This document shows, in pieces, positions 47,001-59,248 of a stretch of DNA of 64,000 nt. Position numbers and translations under genes: made by a program. The notes beneath the pieces were generated by a model that was not told the origin of the DNA, made no database searches, and saw only the letters and a program-made list of their open reading frames with translations. Origin of the DNA: Datura wrightii (lineage: Eukaryota; Streptophyta; Magnoliopsida; Solanales; Solanaceae); assembly GCA_035772735.1 (NCBI GenBank), contig JASDFA010000010.1, forward strand, positions 130,575,001-130,639,000, read 5' to 3'. Within the stretch, counting starts at the first letter, position 1; every line of letters begins with the position of its first letter.

Positions 47001-48512
47001 AGTAAAACAAGTAAAAACAATCCAATAACTCAAACCCATAATTTAGACATGCTAACAACGTATTCATATCGATTTTGGAAGAATCATGCAATTGGGTTAA
47101 GATCCATAAGAATTTAGTAATCATAACCATAGATTAGGGAGAAATTGGGCATGGGTGGGGACTAAACCACCCCTTCAAAACCCCACATACCTGGAACAAC
47201 TGATTCGAATCTTCCCTTGAAAGCCCAAGATGGAATTTAGAGGAATTGAGGAAGAACACCTTGAATCACCTTCTAATCTCCTCTCTATACTCTTGCATGC
47301 ATGAATGAGGCTTAACATGAACTTAACCCCCTTAAAAGACCCCATTCAGACCTTAAAATGACTAGTTTAGGCCTTAGGAGTTTAGAAATTACGAAAACAC
47401 CCTTACTAAAAATGCAGAAATTTCTAGTTTCTAGTCCCCATGAGGGACCTCACGGGTCATTGCCAAGGGGAATGACTCATGGCCGGGATCCATCATGCTC
47501 ACTGCCCAAAATCACTCAGGGGACCCCATGAGGGAACCCACGAATCGTGGTGGCTGACCACAACTCGTGGTGGCTGATCACAACTCATGGTGGCTGACCA
47601 CGACTCGTGGTCACCACCCGTGATACCCACTGCCCAAAACCTTGACCAACCATACACTCCAACCCACGGGTGACCCCATGAGTCGTGAGGTCAGAACACA
47701 GCTCGTGGTCACCATCCGTGGCCTTCATTGCCCTTCCCAACCTTGCCAAACCTCCAAGGTAGACCATGGGGGACCTCACGAGTCGTGAGGTCTGACCACG
47801 ACTCGTGGTCATGCCCGTGGCCTCCTCAACCTGAGCCTGCCAACCTTGTTGACCACGAGTCACCTCAGGACTCGTGGTCACTCCTCACGACCTACCTCAC
47901 GGGTCGTCTTGAGATCTGGTGCGGATTTTTAGTTTTTCTCCAGTTTGACTCCCGGGTCTGATCCTTAGGTTCCTGGGGTATTACAATCATTTAGACCATC
48001 TCAATTTATTACAGTTATTCAGTTGCAGCATTATCAGTTGGTCATTGCATGTCTTTTCAGTTCAGACATTCAAAGTATTGACGCATACCTTTTATGCTAT
48101 ATCATTTTATGATACAGCTGCAGGATCTCAGTCACAGCCTCGTTAGCAGATCACTCTTAGAAGATTTAGGCTACACCATTGGTGAGACCTCATTTTTTGA
48201 GGATAAGTGTTATTTTATTTAGTTCTATTTTCTTTTCTTTAGACTTGAAGTTACCTGGGGACTTGTCCTAGCAACTCATCAATTGTAGTTGGCTTTCAGA
48301 CATAGATATAGTTTAGACCTTTAGCCTTGGTTCAGTTGTTTTTAAACTTTATGATCCAGCTTTGTTTTCGTAAATGTTTTATATTATTACTTTAAAGTTT
48401 CCGCTATGTTTTATTCAGAATGTTAGTGTTATGATAGACCATGGGTTGACTTGGGGTTACTTGTGACTCCAAGTACCATGTCCCGTCCAGGGTGTAGACT
48501 CAGGGCATGACA
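44006..48512 (+). repeat. 5' LTR of element 5, interrupted
   Basis: Begins TGTAATGCTCTGAAAACCCT and ends CAGGGCATGACA. Excluding the insert 45702-47985 it is about 2.2 kb. It has repeated near-palindromes based on CCACGAGTCGTGG, including GACCACGAGTCGTGGTC at 44179-44195 and a longer version at 44361-44381. The match with 53253-54743 is clear but diverged. Confidence 0.8.
45702..47985 (-). mobile_element. Inverted solo LTR of the same family inside the 5' LTR
   Basis: Its reverse complement begins TGTAATACCCCAGGAACCTA, very like the host LTR start TGTAATGCTCTGAAAACCCT. Its other end (TGTCCTTGACCACC) and internal words (AAGTCGACCCATGGAATGA) match the solo LTR at 13678-16193. I do not see a clean 5-bp duplication. 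About 2.28 kb and free of coding sequence. Confidence 0.7.
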
Positions 48513-48739
48513 AACTTGGTATCAGATCACTAGGTTTAGAGTATCCTCAGATGTCTGAAAGCCGCATCGAGTAGAGTCTTTTTCATGGATGTGAAGTGCG
48601 CCACGCTTATGACAGAGAGGCTGTGAAATGTTATTAGGAAAACTACCTTTGTTCATACTCTTTATCGTTCATTGAAATTCAATTCTAGAGTCATTCTCCT
48701 AACTCGTGCTCTATTTCATTTCAGTGAATCAAGCCTCTG

Positions 48740-49860
48740 TGATGTGGTAACCGAAGAAGGGCCGGTAACGCTCACCGACCTACCCCACTAGCTCCAGCCA
48801 CCCCTCAGGATGACTCAGTGTCTACCACAGAGTTTAGGGTGGCTATCCAGCTGCTCGCGCAGACAGTTACCAATTAGGTGAACCAACAAGTTGTTACGAT
48901 CAACAACAATGGGTCCGCAGCAGCTGACTGGGTTCGAGACTTCACTAGGATGAACCCTCTAGTTTTATACGGATCTAAGGTGGGAGAGGACACACAAGAG
49001 TTTATGGATGAGATTAGAAAGACCACCCGAATCATGAGTGTCAGTTACTCAGAGAGTGCCGACTTGGTTGCCTATCAGCTGAAAGGGGAGACTAGATCTG
49101 GTATGAACAGTGGAAGGAGGGGAGACCAGCGGGAGCATGATTGGTGGAATTAGAGGAGTTCACTACAACTTTCCTAGATAGATTCTTTCCCCAGGAGCTC
49201 AGGGAGGCTAAGGTGGTGGAATTTATGAACCTAAAGAAGGGCAACAAGACAGTAGAAGAATATGCACTGGAGTTCACCAGGTTGTCTAAATATGCTCCAG
49301 AGATGGTACCCGAGCCAAGGGCTCGCATGCTGAAATTTGTGAATGGAGTTTCGAATTGGGTCCTTAAGGAGTGCAGGATAGCAATGCCCTAAAAAAGTGC
49401 AAGATAGCAATTCTTATCAAGGACATCGATCTCTCCAACCTCATAGTTCATGCCCAACAAATTAAGGAAGAAAAATTAAAAGATTTGGAGCGGAAGAACA
49501 AGTGGGCAAGGACTGGACAATCAGATTATGGCCACCAGAGATCTGGTGCTAGTAGCCGCCCATAGCAGTAGCAGCAGAAGGCTCCAACACCCAGCTCAGC
49601 CAGCGCCCCTACCTTTCAGTCCCGCTAGGATTGGAGGGGTGGAGCATCTAGTTCTCAGTCCCAAAGCTATAGTGCCAGCAACAGGTATCCACCTTACCCT
49701 AAGTGTGGCAAGAACCACCCAGGAGAGTGTATTCAGGGTCGAGAGGGTTGTTTTGGTTATGGATAGCTTGGTGATCGACATAAAGAGTGTCCTTCAGCAG
49801 GACGGGGAAGGTCACAATACACTACCTCAGCAGCTCCATCAAGACGACTAGCTCAGCAGG
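48740..49860 (+). pseudogene. gag of element 5
   Basis: Fragments: VRDFTRMNPLVLYGSKVGED then YSESADLVAYQLKG, EEFTTTFLDRFFPQELREAK, FMNLKKGNKTVEEYALEFTR and a zinc knuckle region with CGKNHPGECIQGREGCFGYG near 49700-49760. This order is typical of Tekay-type Gag. At least three frameshifts or stops separate the pieces. The start is not resolved. Confidence 0.75.
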
Positions 49861-49940
49861 CCAACACTTCAGGTACAGATGGTGGCCAATGCCGTTTTTA
49901 TGCATTATGATCTCGTCAGGATCAGGAGAGCTCACCTGAT

Positions 49941-51923
49941 GTGGTCACGGGTATGTTACGTCTTTTCTATCTAGATGTATATTCCCTACTAGATCCCAGA
50001 GCCACACTTTCATTCATGACTCCCTATGTAGCTGTCCAGAGGTCATCTCAGAACCATTTTCAGTCTCCACCCCAGTTAGTGAGTCAGTTAGAGCCAACCG
50101 AGTGTATAGAAACTGCCCACTCTCAGTCTTCAATAAGGTCATTCCAGTTGATCTTGTAGAGTTAGACATGGTCGATTTTGACTTCATCCTTGGCATGGAT
50201 TGGTTACACTCCGGTTATGTCTCAGTCGATTGTAGAACTAGAGTTGTCAAATTTCAGTTTCCAAATAAGCTAGTGCTTGAGTGGATGGGAAGTATTTCAG
50301 CGCCTAAGGGTTGTTCTATCATCTAGTTCAGGTCAACGATTCCAACTCTGAGACCCCAACTATCCAGTCAGTCCATGTTGTCAGCAAATTTCCTGATGTG
50401 TTCCCCAAAGATCTTCCCAGAGTTCCTCCTGAACGGGAAATCGACTTTGGTATAGACCTTCTCCTAGATACTCAGACCATCTCCATCCCTCCTTACAGAA
50501 TGGCTCCAGCTGAGCTTAAGGAGTTGGAGGAGCAGCTAAAGGACCTTTTTTATAAAGGTTTTATCAGACCCAACATCTCACCCTGGGGTGCTCTAGTACT
50601 ATTTGTGCGAAAGAAAGACGGTACCCTTAGAATGTGCATCGATTATCGTCAGTTGAACAAGGTCACAGTCAAGAACAGGTATCCCCTACCCAGAATTGAT
50701 GACTTGTTCGACCAACTTCAGGGAGCCAGCTGTTTCTCCAAAATAGACCTCAGGTCAGGGTATCATCAGTTAAGCCAGCTGTTTCTCCAAAATAGACCTC
50801 AGGTCGGGGTATCATCAGTTAAGGGTGAGAGAGTGTGACATACCGAAAACAGCTTTCAGGACTCGATATGGTCACTATGAGTTCGTGGTTATGTCCTTTG
50901 GACTCACAAATGCCTCCACAACTTTTATGGACCTGATAAATAGAGTCTTCAAGCAGTATCTGGATATGTTCGTCATTGTATTTATTGACGACATTCTGGT
51001 ATACTCCAGAAATAAGGAAGAGCATGCTAATCACCTGAGTATAGTGCTTCAAACACTCAAAGACCGCCAGTTGTTCGCCAAGTTCAGCAAATGCGAATTC
51101 TAATTGAAGTTCGTGACTTTTCTAGGTCATGTGATCTCGGGTGAGGGTATTATGGTTGATCCTCAGAAGATAGCAGCGGTAAAATACTAGCCCAAACCTA
51201 CCTCCGAAACCAAAATCAGAAGTTTCTTGGGTCTAGCCGGGAATTACCGATGCTTTGTGGAAGTCTTTTCTTCTATAGCATCCCCTCTGACTAGGCTGAC
51301 TCAAAAGAAGGTGAAATTTCATTAGTCACATGCAAGCTAGAAAAGTTTCCAGGAGTTAAAAACTTGACTCACTACTGCTCCAGTGTTGACCCTATCGGAA
51401 GGATCAAATGGGTTTGTAATATATTGTGATGCTTCCAAAGTTGGACTCGGTTGCGTTCTGATGCAGTGGGGCAAGGGGATAGCCTACTCCTCCAGACAAC
51501 ACAAAGTTCATGAAAAGAATTATTCGACTCATGACTTGGATTTGGCAGCGGTGGTGTTTCCGTTGAAAATATGGAGACACTATCTGTACGGGGCTCACAT
51601 AGATTTTTCACCGATCATAAGAGCCTTTAGTATGTATTCAGTCAGAAGTATCTAAATCTTCGTCAGAGAAGGTGGTAGAGCTCCTGAAGGACTATGACAT
51701 GAGCGTGCTATATCACCCGGGCAAAGCCAATGTGGTGGCGGATGCCTTGAGCAGAGTATCTATGGCAAGTCTGGCCCATGTTGAAGAGGGAGGAAAGGAA
51801 CTGACGAAGGATATTCACCGACTAGCTTGGTTAGGTGTGCAATTGGTTGACTCAGTTGAGGGTGGAGTGGTAATGCGAAGTGGGTCAGATTCCTCCTTGG
51901 TTGTTGAAGTTAAGTCCAAATAG
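49941..51923 (+). pseudogene. Protease, reverse transcriptase and RNase H of element 5
   Basis: Protease: YSLLDPRATLSFMTPYVA (the usual DPGAT is DPRAT, so the active-site Gly is replaced), then DFDFILGMDWLHSGYVSVDC-like. RT: YRMAPAELKELEEQLKDLFY, KKDGTLRMCIDYRQLNKVTV, RYPLPRIDDLFDQLQGASCF and, after a 49-bp duplication and frame change, YGHYEFVVMSFGLTNAST and VIVFIDDILVYSRNKEEH with the catalytic D-D pair. RNase H: FVIYCDASKVGLGCVLMQWG, then YSTHDLDLAAVVFPLKIWRH. Several further stops (for example at about 51103, TAA where a Trp is expected). Confidence 0.8.
50726..50823 (+). repeat. 49-bp tandem duplication in the RT region
   Basis: Two copies of 49 bp (50726-50774 and 50775-50823) starting CCAGCTGTTTCTCC, differing at one position. 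49 is not a multiple of three, so the frame shifts inside the RT palm region. Confidence 0.95.
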
Positions 51924-51929
51924 GAGGAA

Positions 51930-52990
51930 GATCCCATATTACTTAAGCTTAAGGAAGCGGTTCTCAGAAAAGAAGTTGAGGCTTTCTCAAAAAGGGGAGA
52001 TGGTGTGCTCCGTTACCAGGGAAGATTGTGTGTACCAGAGGTCGGTGATTTGAGACAGCAGATACTGGCTGAAGCACACAGCTTGAGATACTCCATCCAC
52101 CCTGGTTCCACTAAAATGTACCGCGACTTACGGGATATTTACGATGGAACGGCATGAAGAGAGACATCGCTGAATTGTAGCTAAGTGCCCAAACTACCAG
52201 CAAGTCAAAGTAGAGCACCAAAGACCAGAAGGTATGAACAGGATACCAGCATACCCACCTGTAAGTAGGAAGAAGTGAATATGGATCTTATTATGGGTCT
52301 ACCTCAGACTCGTCGGCAACATGATTCTATCTGGGTGATAGTTGACCGGATGACTAAGTCAGCACACTTCCCCCTAGTTAAAACTACAGATTCAGCTGAG
52401 GACTATGCTATCAGGTGCAGATCTCCTATCGGGTGGTTTAAGGTTGGTGAATCTACTTTAATCGGTCCAGACATGGTTCATGAAGCTATGCAAAAAGTAC
52501 AACTCATCCGAGAAGATTGGAAACAGCTCAGAGCCGCTAGAAATCTTACGCTGATGTGAGGAGAAGAGAATTAGAGTTTGTTATGTATGACTGGATTTAT
52601 CTGAAAATTTCATCCATGAAAGGGGTAATGATATTTGGGAAGAAAGGAAAGCTCTGTACGAGATATGTGGGACCCTACAGAATTCTGAGGCAAATTGGAA
52701 AGGTAGCTTATGAGCTGGAATTATCTTCAGAGTTGGCATCTGTGAACCCAGTATTTCATGTATCACTATTGAAGAAGTGCATCGGTGATCCAACTTCAGT
52801 TGTGCCATCAGACAGTGTGGAAGTGAAAGATAGTCTCTCATATGAAGAGGTCCTAGTCCAGATCCTTGGCCGTTAGGTTCGTAAGCTGAGGAACAAGGAG
52901 GTAGCTTCGGTCAAAGTCTTGTGCAGGATCAACAGGTTGATGGAGCTATGTGGGAGGCCGAAGAAGATATGACAGCTAGATACCCACATT
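51930..52990 (+). pseudogene. Integrase with core deletion and C-terminal chromodomain of element 5
   Basis: The N-terminal zinc finger region survives near 52050-52210 in mixed frames. The catalytic core starts MDLIMGLPQTRRQHDSIWVI, then VDRMTKSAHFPLVKTTDSAE. At about 52410 the sequence jumps from DYA to RCRSPIGWFKVGESTLIGPD, skipping the middle and end of the core with two of the three catalytic acidic residues. The C-terminal part reads RYVGPYRILRQIGKVAYELE and NPVFHVSLLKKCIGDP. The end has SYEEVLVQILGRQVRKLRNK and EVASVKVLCRINR, a chromodomain-like end that in relatives guides insertion to heterochromatin. Confidence 0.8.
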
Positions 52991-53252
52991 TGTTCTCTTC
53001 CAGCTCAGTTTCAGTTTAAGGTATCAATTTCCTCCCTGAAACTCTTTTCAGTTAGTATGTTCCAGCTTCTTTCAGGTGAATGAATATGCATATGATTAGT
53101 GAATTTAGTTCAAACTTGTAGTTCAGTTCGGAGGTAGTCATTCTATTAGTTTTTATCCTTCATGATTAGTATTCAAGTAAAATGATTGCAATTCTTTGCC
53201 TTTCTCTGTGTTTTCCCACATCTGAGGACAAATGTTCCAAAGGAGGAGATAT

Positions 53253-54743
53253 TGTAATGCCCCAAAAACTCTAAGACCAGACCCAGGAGTTGAAATGGAG
53301 AAATAAAATTTTCTGCACCAGATCACAGAATGAGTCATTCTGTGACTCGTAGGGTAGACCACGAGTCGTGAAGTGACTCGTGGTGAGAAACAAGGCTTGG
53401 GTTGGAATTTTGGGTGTTAAAGTCCCCACGGACGTATCTTGGTCAGACCCCAAAACTCGGTGAGTTAGTCGTTGGCAAGGGTTAAAGGAAAATGAAGGAG
53501 ACCTGGCAGTGTACCCTATGGAAGTTCCGCACGAGTCGTGGTCGGTCACCACAATTCGTGGGATGAGTCATGGTCAGCATGTTGGAAATGATTTGAGATT
53601 TGGGAAGTGTTAGCGACGGGTGGGTCACCACGAGTCGTGGTGTACCTTATGGTGACCAACAGAGGGAACTTGGTAGTACACTTGACAGTTCTGACCTCGA
53701 GGCGTGGTCACTGGGCACGATCCGTGAAGTCCCTTGTGGGTACTGGCAGTCAGTTTTTCTTGCGAATCTCCTAAGGGTGTTTCAATAATTTTCCTAAGCT
53801 CCTAGACTCTAAACTACGTTGTTTTGTTCTATTTTAGGGGAATTTAGAGGGGCTAAATGGTTTCCCCCTTATTCCCACTCAGATTTCAGAAAAATTAGCG
53901 TAAGTTTCCTCTCAAGAGCTCTCAAGCAAGGTCTAGGGTTTCTCACCAAGTGTAGCTTTTAGCTAGTATGTGGGAATTCAACCAGGGAATAGTTCTTCCC
54001 TTATGTCCCCAAAACCCCTCCTAGTTTTCTATGAATTGTAGCCTTGAGTTTTCAATTGTGAAGGGAATATATGTTGGATTTCTTTGAATTCACGTAGGAT
54101 GTTATTCATGTTTATTTTAGATATGATTCCATCAGTTTATGACTATATTGATGTCATTTCCCAAAAAGTGAATTCTAGCCCCGAGCTTCCGAATGGGGAC
54201 GAATTATGTGCCAAACTTCATTATAGCTTGTGGAATATGATTTAAGATGATTATTGGATATTCTCCATTATCTAGATGTTGTATAAATGCTCTTTCTTGT
54301 AAGGATGATTTTACCCCTAATGTTGAATGAGATCACCTAGAATTTTTGCCTGTTGGGTTAGTCTTCCGTATTGCTTGATTCTATCATTGTTATGGATTCC
54401 CATGTTGTTAGTATGAATTGAAATTCCAATTAGTTGCATAATAGTTTAGTTCAGTTAGAATGTTAGAATCCTCAATGTTATTCAAAATTTGTCAGCTGGC
54501 CAATTTGACTACAGTACTTTCACGAGGTGTTAGTGGTGCCTCTTAGTTTTCAGAACTAGACTCATTACCAGATTTCAGTTTGTTCTTTAGATGGTTATGA
54601 CGCTTCCAGCTAAGCAGCTCTGACCAGTATTAGAACCGAATTATAGAATTTGGTCTGATAAGACTCTCAGGGTGCTTCTAGATAGGTATCCTTTACTAGT
54701 ATTGGGCCCTAGTTTTGAGCTATCAGTTTAGTATTCAGTCTAG
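53253..54743 (+). repeat. 3' LTR of element 5, truncated by element 4
   Basis: Begins TGTAATGCCCCAAAAACTCT, preceded by the purine stretch ending GGAGGAGATAT. It has CACGAGTCGTG-type palindromes at about 53359-53370 and 53628-53641. It stops at 54743 where element 4 starts with TGTTCGG; the rest of the LTR should lie right of the window. Confidence 0.8.
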
Positions 54744-56165
54744 TGTTCGGTGTGTTATATGGGGTATATAAAACAACACGCAAGTGCACGTGGTCGAACA
54801 AGTAGTAAGTGGCTTTAGTGAGCCAAGTATCGATCCAACAGAGACTTGGGTTAAGTGCAATTTGCTCAAGTATACTATATTTTTACTTCTAAATATGCTG
54901 ACAACAACGTAACCAAAAAGTTGATAGTTTGTTTGATAAATTTTACACTAAAACTAAGAACAATTATCTACTTTGAATCTGAACTATGGATAAGAGCATG
55001 CTAAGGTTGAACGAACATGTAATGAAACTGATTATCATCATAAATTGGTTAATCTTTTCTTCCTGTTGCTAGCCAAGAACATTTGCCAAGAGATTAAAAC
55101 TCTCGTATTTAATCTCACTTAAGAATCATGAACCATCCGTCTACATTTCTGTGATCAAATGCAATTCATGTTCTAGCCATACAATTCCGGTTCCTAAATT
55201 GACTAATACGACTTTCAGGTATATTTCTATCCTGAAGGCACATCAAAACTCAGTTTTCCCAAACCAAGTAAAGAACAATATCCAATTAATTCACAACTTT
55301 CCAATTTCGTGCTCTCTCGAGTGAAATCGGACTTTTTAGATGTACATTAATGTAGGCCACACACCAATGCAGTAAAAACAAGAATTAATAGAACAACATG
55401 GAAGAAAAAGATGAAAAATCATGTAATCAATAATCAAAATTCATCACAAGTGTTCATAACCTCATCAAGGAAGGGAATTAGCCACTCATTTGTGGATTAA
55501 TCATCATAAAACGAGTGTTAATCATACAAGCAATTGAATTAGAGAAGAAAGAAAGAGAGAAAAAACCCTGAACTTTTCGTCCCTCAACTGCCTGTAACCC
55601 ACGTCCTTGCTCCACCAAGTCTGAATTATGAAAAATGAACTTAAGTGTTCTATTTATACTAGTGGGAATTTTTCCCGGAATAATGAGCAACGTGTCACGG
55701 AGTGCATCGCGGAGCACTGCCTCCGTGACACGCCATGAACGCGGACCCTCACTGGAACTGGGGGTCCGGGAATTCAAGCTCAACGTGGCACGGCGTGCAT
55801 CGCGGAGCACTAGCTTCGTGCCACGGAGCAAACGCAGACCTTCACTGGAAATTTGGTGAATTTTCACCCTCCAGGCAGAATGCCTCCGCGATGGCAACGT
55901 GACACGGCTCTATCGCGGAGCCCCTTTGATTCATGCTGTCCAATGCCTTTTCCTTGCTCGCATCCAAGTCCAACTCCGATATCATCCAGCATGCATTTTA
56001 GCTTCCCGAAATCACATTCTACCTGCAAAACAATGCTAATCATGTTGGTTAGTATAAATTCACATTTTATTACCAATTACATGAAAATGTATACACATTG
56101 CTACATAACAAGGCGAAAATGATACTTTTGAGTATCACTTGGGCATATAAATCTGCCCAAGATCA
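54744..56165 (-). repeat. 3' LTR of element 4
   Basis: + strand TGTTCGGTGTGTTATATGGG to TCTGCCCAAGATCA. TATAAATA box at 55658-55651 (minus strand). A perfect inverted repeat CGTGTCACGGAG/CTCCGTGACACG at 55691-55702/55721-55732 with 18-nt spacer, then weaker variants to about 55915. Confidence 0.85.
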
Positions 56166-58042
56166 CTTACCCCACACTTAAATCCTTGTTCGTCCTCGAA
56201 CAACAAACATACAATTCATGCAATTTACATCCCAACCTCGCTACTGTGGTACAACAATTTAAGCTACGGTCATATCGATTACTCAATACAGCAAATCATC
56301 AAGAAAACATGCATGGTCTTATCAATGCAATGACCTTCAATACATTAAAACTTCCTAGACTTTAAGAATCGACTCTCGATATCGGCAAACTCATGAAAAT
56401 TAGCTAATCAAGATATCCGACATGAAAATCAATCTTTCATCAAGCATGTGCCCTCACAACTCAAGAGAATCTTCCCTTTTTTGCTCATGTGACACACAAA
56501 CATTCAAGTAGGGGCATGTAAAAACAATTTCACTCTCTCTCCCAAAAGAATTCACATGCATCATGTCGTGACCCATAAGCTTGCCCTTAGTGTATTACTC
56601 CACTAATATAAAGAAATGCAATGTAAGATCACGTAGGACTTTAATGGGTTGTAATGGAAGCTATGGAACTAGTAAATATTGAATTAGCCAATAATAGCCA
56701 CTAGCATCCTTAAGCGCCTTTTCAACACATCCCATCACTCATGGACACTGTTTCTCTTTTTTTTTTTCTCATCATCCCATTCTTGATGATTTTCCTTAGT
56801 ATGGCCCATTTCATTAAGCACACTTGACACAATAACAAAGATTATTCATGCACCTTCATTATCATTTATTTATAACCAGTGCACCTTCAACCTTTTCTTT
56901 TCTTCCCTCACTCTGCTTTTCTTTTTCTTTTCACCATTCTCACTCTTTGACACTTTGGGAAAATTATTTTCTCTTCTTAAGCGCTTAAGAGTTTTGTATA
57001 GACTTTACGGCTAATGAAAAGAAGGAATTAAGCTCGGTTTACACTTTTTGGACAAAAGAAAGAAATAATAGGCTAAAGGCTCAAAGGGCTAACTAGGGTA
57101 TACAATCACAGAAAGGGGGAGTATGACAAGAAAAAAATAGAAACTCTCGGTTAAAACAAAGAAATGCCTACATCCTTTCCTACAATACACCTCCTTCATT
57201 TCGTTTTGTACACACACCAGGCAAGTTCTAGACACCTCACAATAGCATGGAATATCAACACCTCACTTCACACTTTATGCACATGCTCGATTCAAGATGT
57301 ATTCACAGACTCTTCAATCAGCTAATTATAGGAATTCAAACATTAAGCCTCAATCACACTGAATCGAACTCTACAGCCGAGGTATCTCAACATATTTACA
57401 AGATTGCATGCTTTCATACGAATCACCTTTGCATTTTGAATATCATGTACAACACGCAACCAAAATTTTGCAACCATATAGTAACTACAGGTTCCGGGAT
57501 GCAATCCACCAAGGAAAAAAACTAAAAATAATTGAAAAAAAATATCTACTCCTAACGACTACATTTCTCTTAAGACGGTCGTCATCCATCCATCATAGGG
57601 AACAGTCACTACTTAAGACGTCGGTTCAATGGGACCATTCTCGGTAAAAGAACCGAAAACAAACGTCGAGAAACCCAAAATTAAAAAGTTGAAAAATTTG
57701 CAAAATATCGATCATTTCGATAGGAAAAGAAAAAATTTATGTACACAATATTTTAAAGAAATTTTTAAAAATATCGATCATTTCGATAAACAAAAAAATA
57801 TTTACAGAATCAGCTGGCAACATTCAACAACACACATCAATTTCACAAATATTTACAAATACAGAACAATTTGAAAATTCACAACCACAGGGAAACACAA
57901 CATACAAAATAACAGAGGAGAACATACAAACAAAACAGCCCAGCCTAGCACCTAACTACTCCCACCCCACACTTAATCCGAACACTGTCCCCAGTGTTCA
58001 CAAAAATTAAATAGCACAAAATCGGGTGGTGGAACTCCCTGA
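56166..58042 (-). other. 3' non-coding region of element 4
   Basis: Closely matches 24194-25998 of element 1, including the purine stretch by the LTR, the TTCTTAAGCGCTTAAGA palindrome (about 56974-56990) and GGCTAAAGGCTCAAAGGGCT (about 57071 on). Short ORFs here do not look like genes. Confidence 0.65.
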
Positions 58043-59248
58043 TCAATCAAAGTATTCCACTTCTTCGTCGGGTGCTGCTGCTTCATCTCCCATGTCCGAG
58101 TCGCCTCCGTCGTCATCATCGGACTCCACATCGGAGTCCTCCCGACGTGTCTCCTCGTCCGTGGGGACGTCATCATCCATGGGCTCTACAAAGGCTGGCC
58201 CTACTCGACATAGAGCCCTGGCGTTTTCGCCAAACGGGTAATCTAGCTCGAGCTGTCATAGCTCCTCCTCTGTCGCTGGCCTCCCACCTATCCTGAGCTG
58301 GAGCATCTGCATCCCATACATCCACGCCATGTACTGGTCATCACGAGCGTGTCGCTCGCCAAGTGTCAGCACTGGCCCGTGGGTGGTGTCGGGAGCCTTA
58401 GTTTTGGTAACATCTAAGGCCCGCCGCTCCAACTGCGGGATATAATCGAGGGCCTCCTCCTCAACATCGAGGCCCCTGAGAAAGGTGGTGAGTATTCCAC
58501 TGAAACCATACCTGTGCCCCTGGTGCAACCGGGCTCTCTTCATGGCGGATATAATAACCGCTCCGACATTTATCTCCAGCCCTTTCATCAGGGCGTACAC
58601 CAGGCAAACACGATCTCGGGTTACATCAGTCATATGTACCCCCGGGATGAGGCAAGAGCAGACTATCTTCAGCCAGATTCGGGCTTCCCTATTCATCTGT
58701 GAATACGACAGAGTCTGGTGGTAGCCCCTTTCCTTGTGCCTGCTCCATCTAGCTGTAGATCAGGCCCCACACAATGTGCGTCTGATGTCAGCATACGGTG
58801 GGGTAATGTTCAGCTGTCGGAGGACGTGGGCGTCTGTGTCCCGCGCTCCTATGATGGCATTGAGCTGGTGGGGCTCCAGAGTGACTATCTGCCCTCTGAT
58901 TTTGATGGTGTGGCTTCTGATTGACGGGTTCCAATTAGCATAGAATTCCTTAACCAGGTGCAGGTTGCATTCTTTGGGCTCCTCGAATATGAACTTGAGC
59001 CCCGCTACCTCGATCCGGTGAACCATTCTGGGGAACTCCCGTGCTATATGCTCCTCGGGGAAATATTTGTTCTCTTTGTGCTTGGCGTACCACTTTTTCC
59101 CCTCGTCAGTCACCCATCTTGTTCCATATTGGCGGCGTTGGCCGCGTGGAACTGCTGGTGCTGCTGGGACTGCTGTGCCCAGTCTGAGTCTCTTCCTTCC
59201 GGTGCCTGAAGTTGATGCACCCTTCCCTTTATCTTGCCGGCTTGCCAT
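58043..59248 (-). pseudogene. ORF2 of element 4 (402 codons, two in-frame stops)
   Basis: Starts MASRQDKGKGASTSGTGRKR, then KKWYAKHKENKYFPEEHIAR, LVKEFYANW, HQLNAIIGARDTDAHVLRQL, MNREARIWLKIVCSCLIPGV, LEINVGAVIISAMKRARLHQ and the acidic tail DEETRREDSDVESDDDDGGD ending EVEYFD. The frame is unbroken except for TGA near 58768 and TGA near 58245. Element 1 has sense codons there (CAA and TGG). It is five codons shorter than element 1 (a PLAQE-type indel near residue 75). A Met four codons upstream (59260) is also possible; I chose 59248 because MASRQ is shared. Function unknown; no membrane segment seen. Confidence 0.8.

Larger units (their letters stand above)
44006..54743 (+). mobile_element. 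Element 5: Tekay/Del-like Ty3/gypsy chromovirus, decayed
   Basis: 5' LTR 44006-48512 (with a 2.3-kb nested LTR), a primer site ACTTGGTATCAGATC-like at about 48514 (the usual TGGTATCAGAGC, tRNA-Met type), gag-pol 48740-52990, purine stretch AAAGGAGGAGATAT, and 3' LTR 53253-54743 cut short by element 4. The order gag, protease, RT, RNase H, integrase and C-terminal chromodomain is that of Ty3/gypsy chromoviruses. Stops, a 49-bp duplication in RT and loss of the integrase core make it non-functional. Confidence 0.85.
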
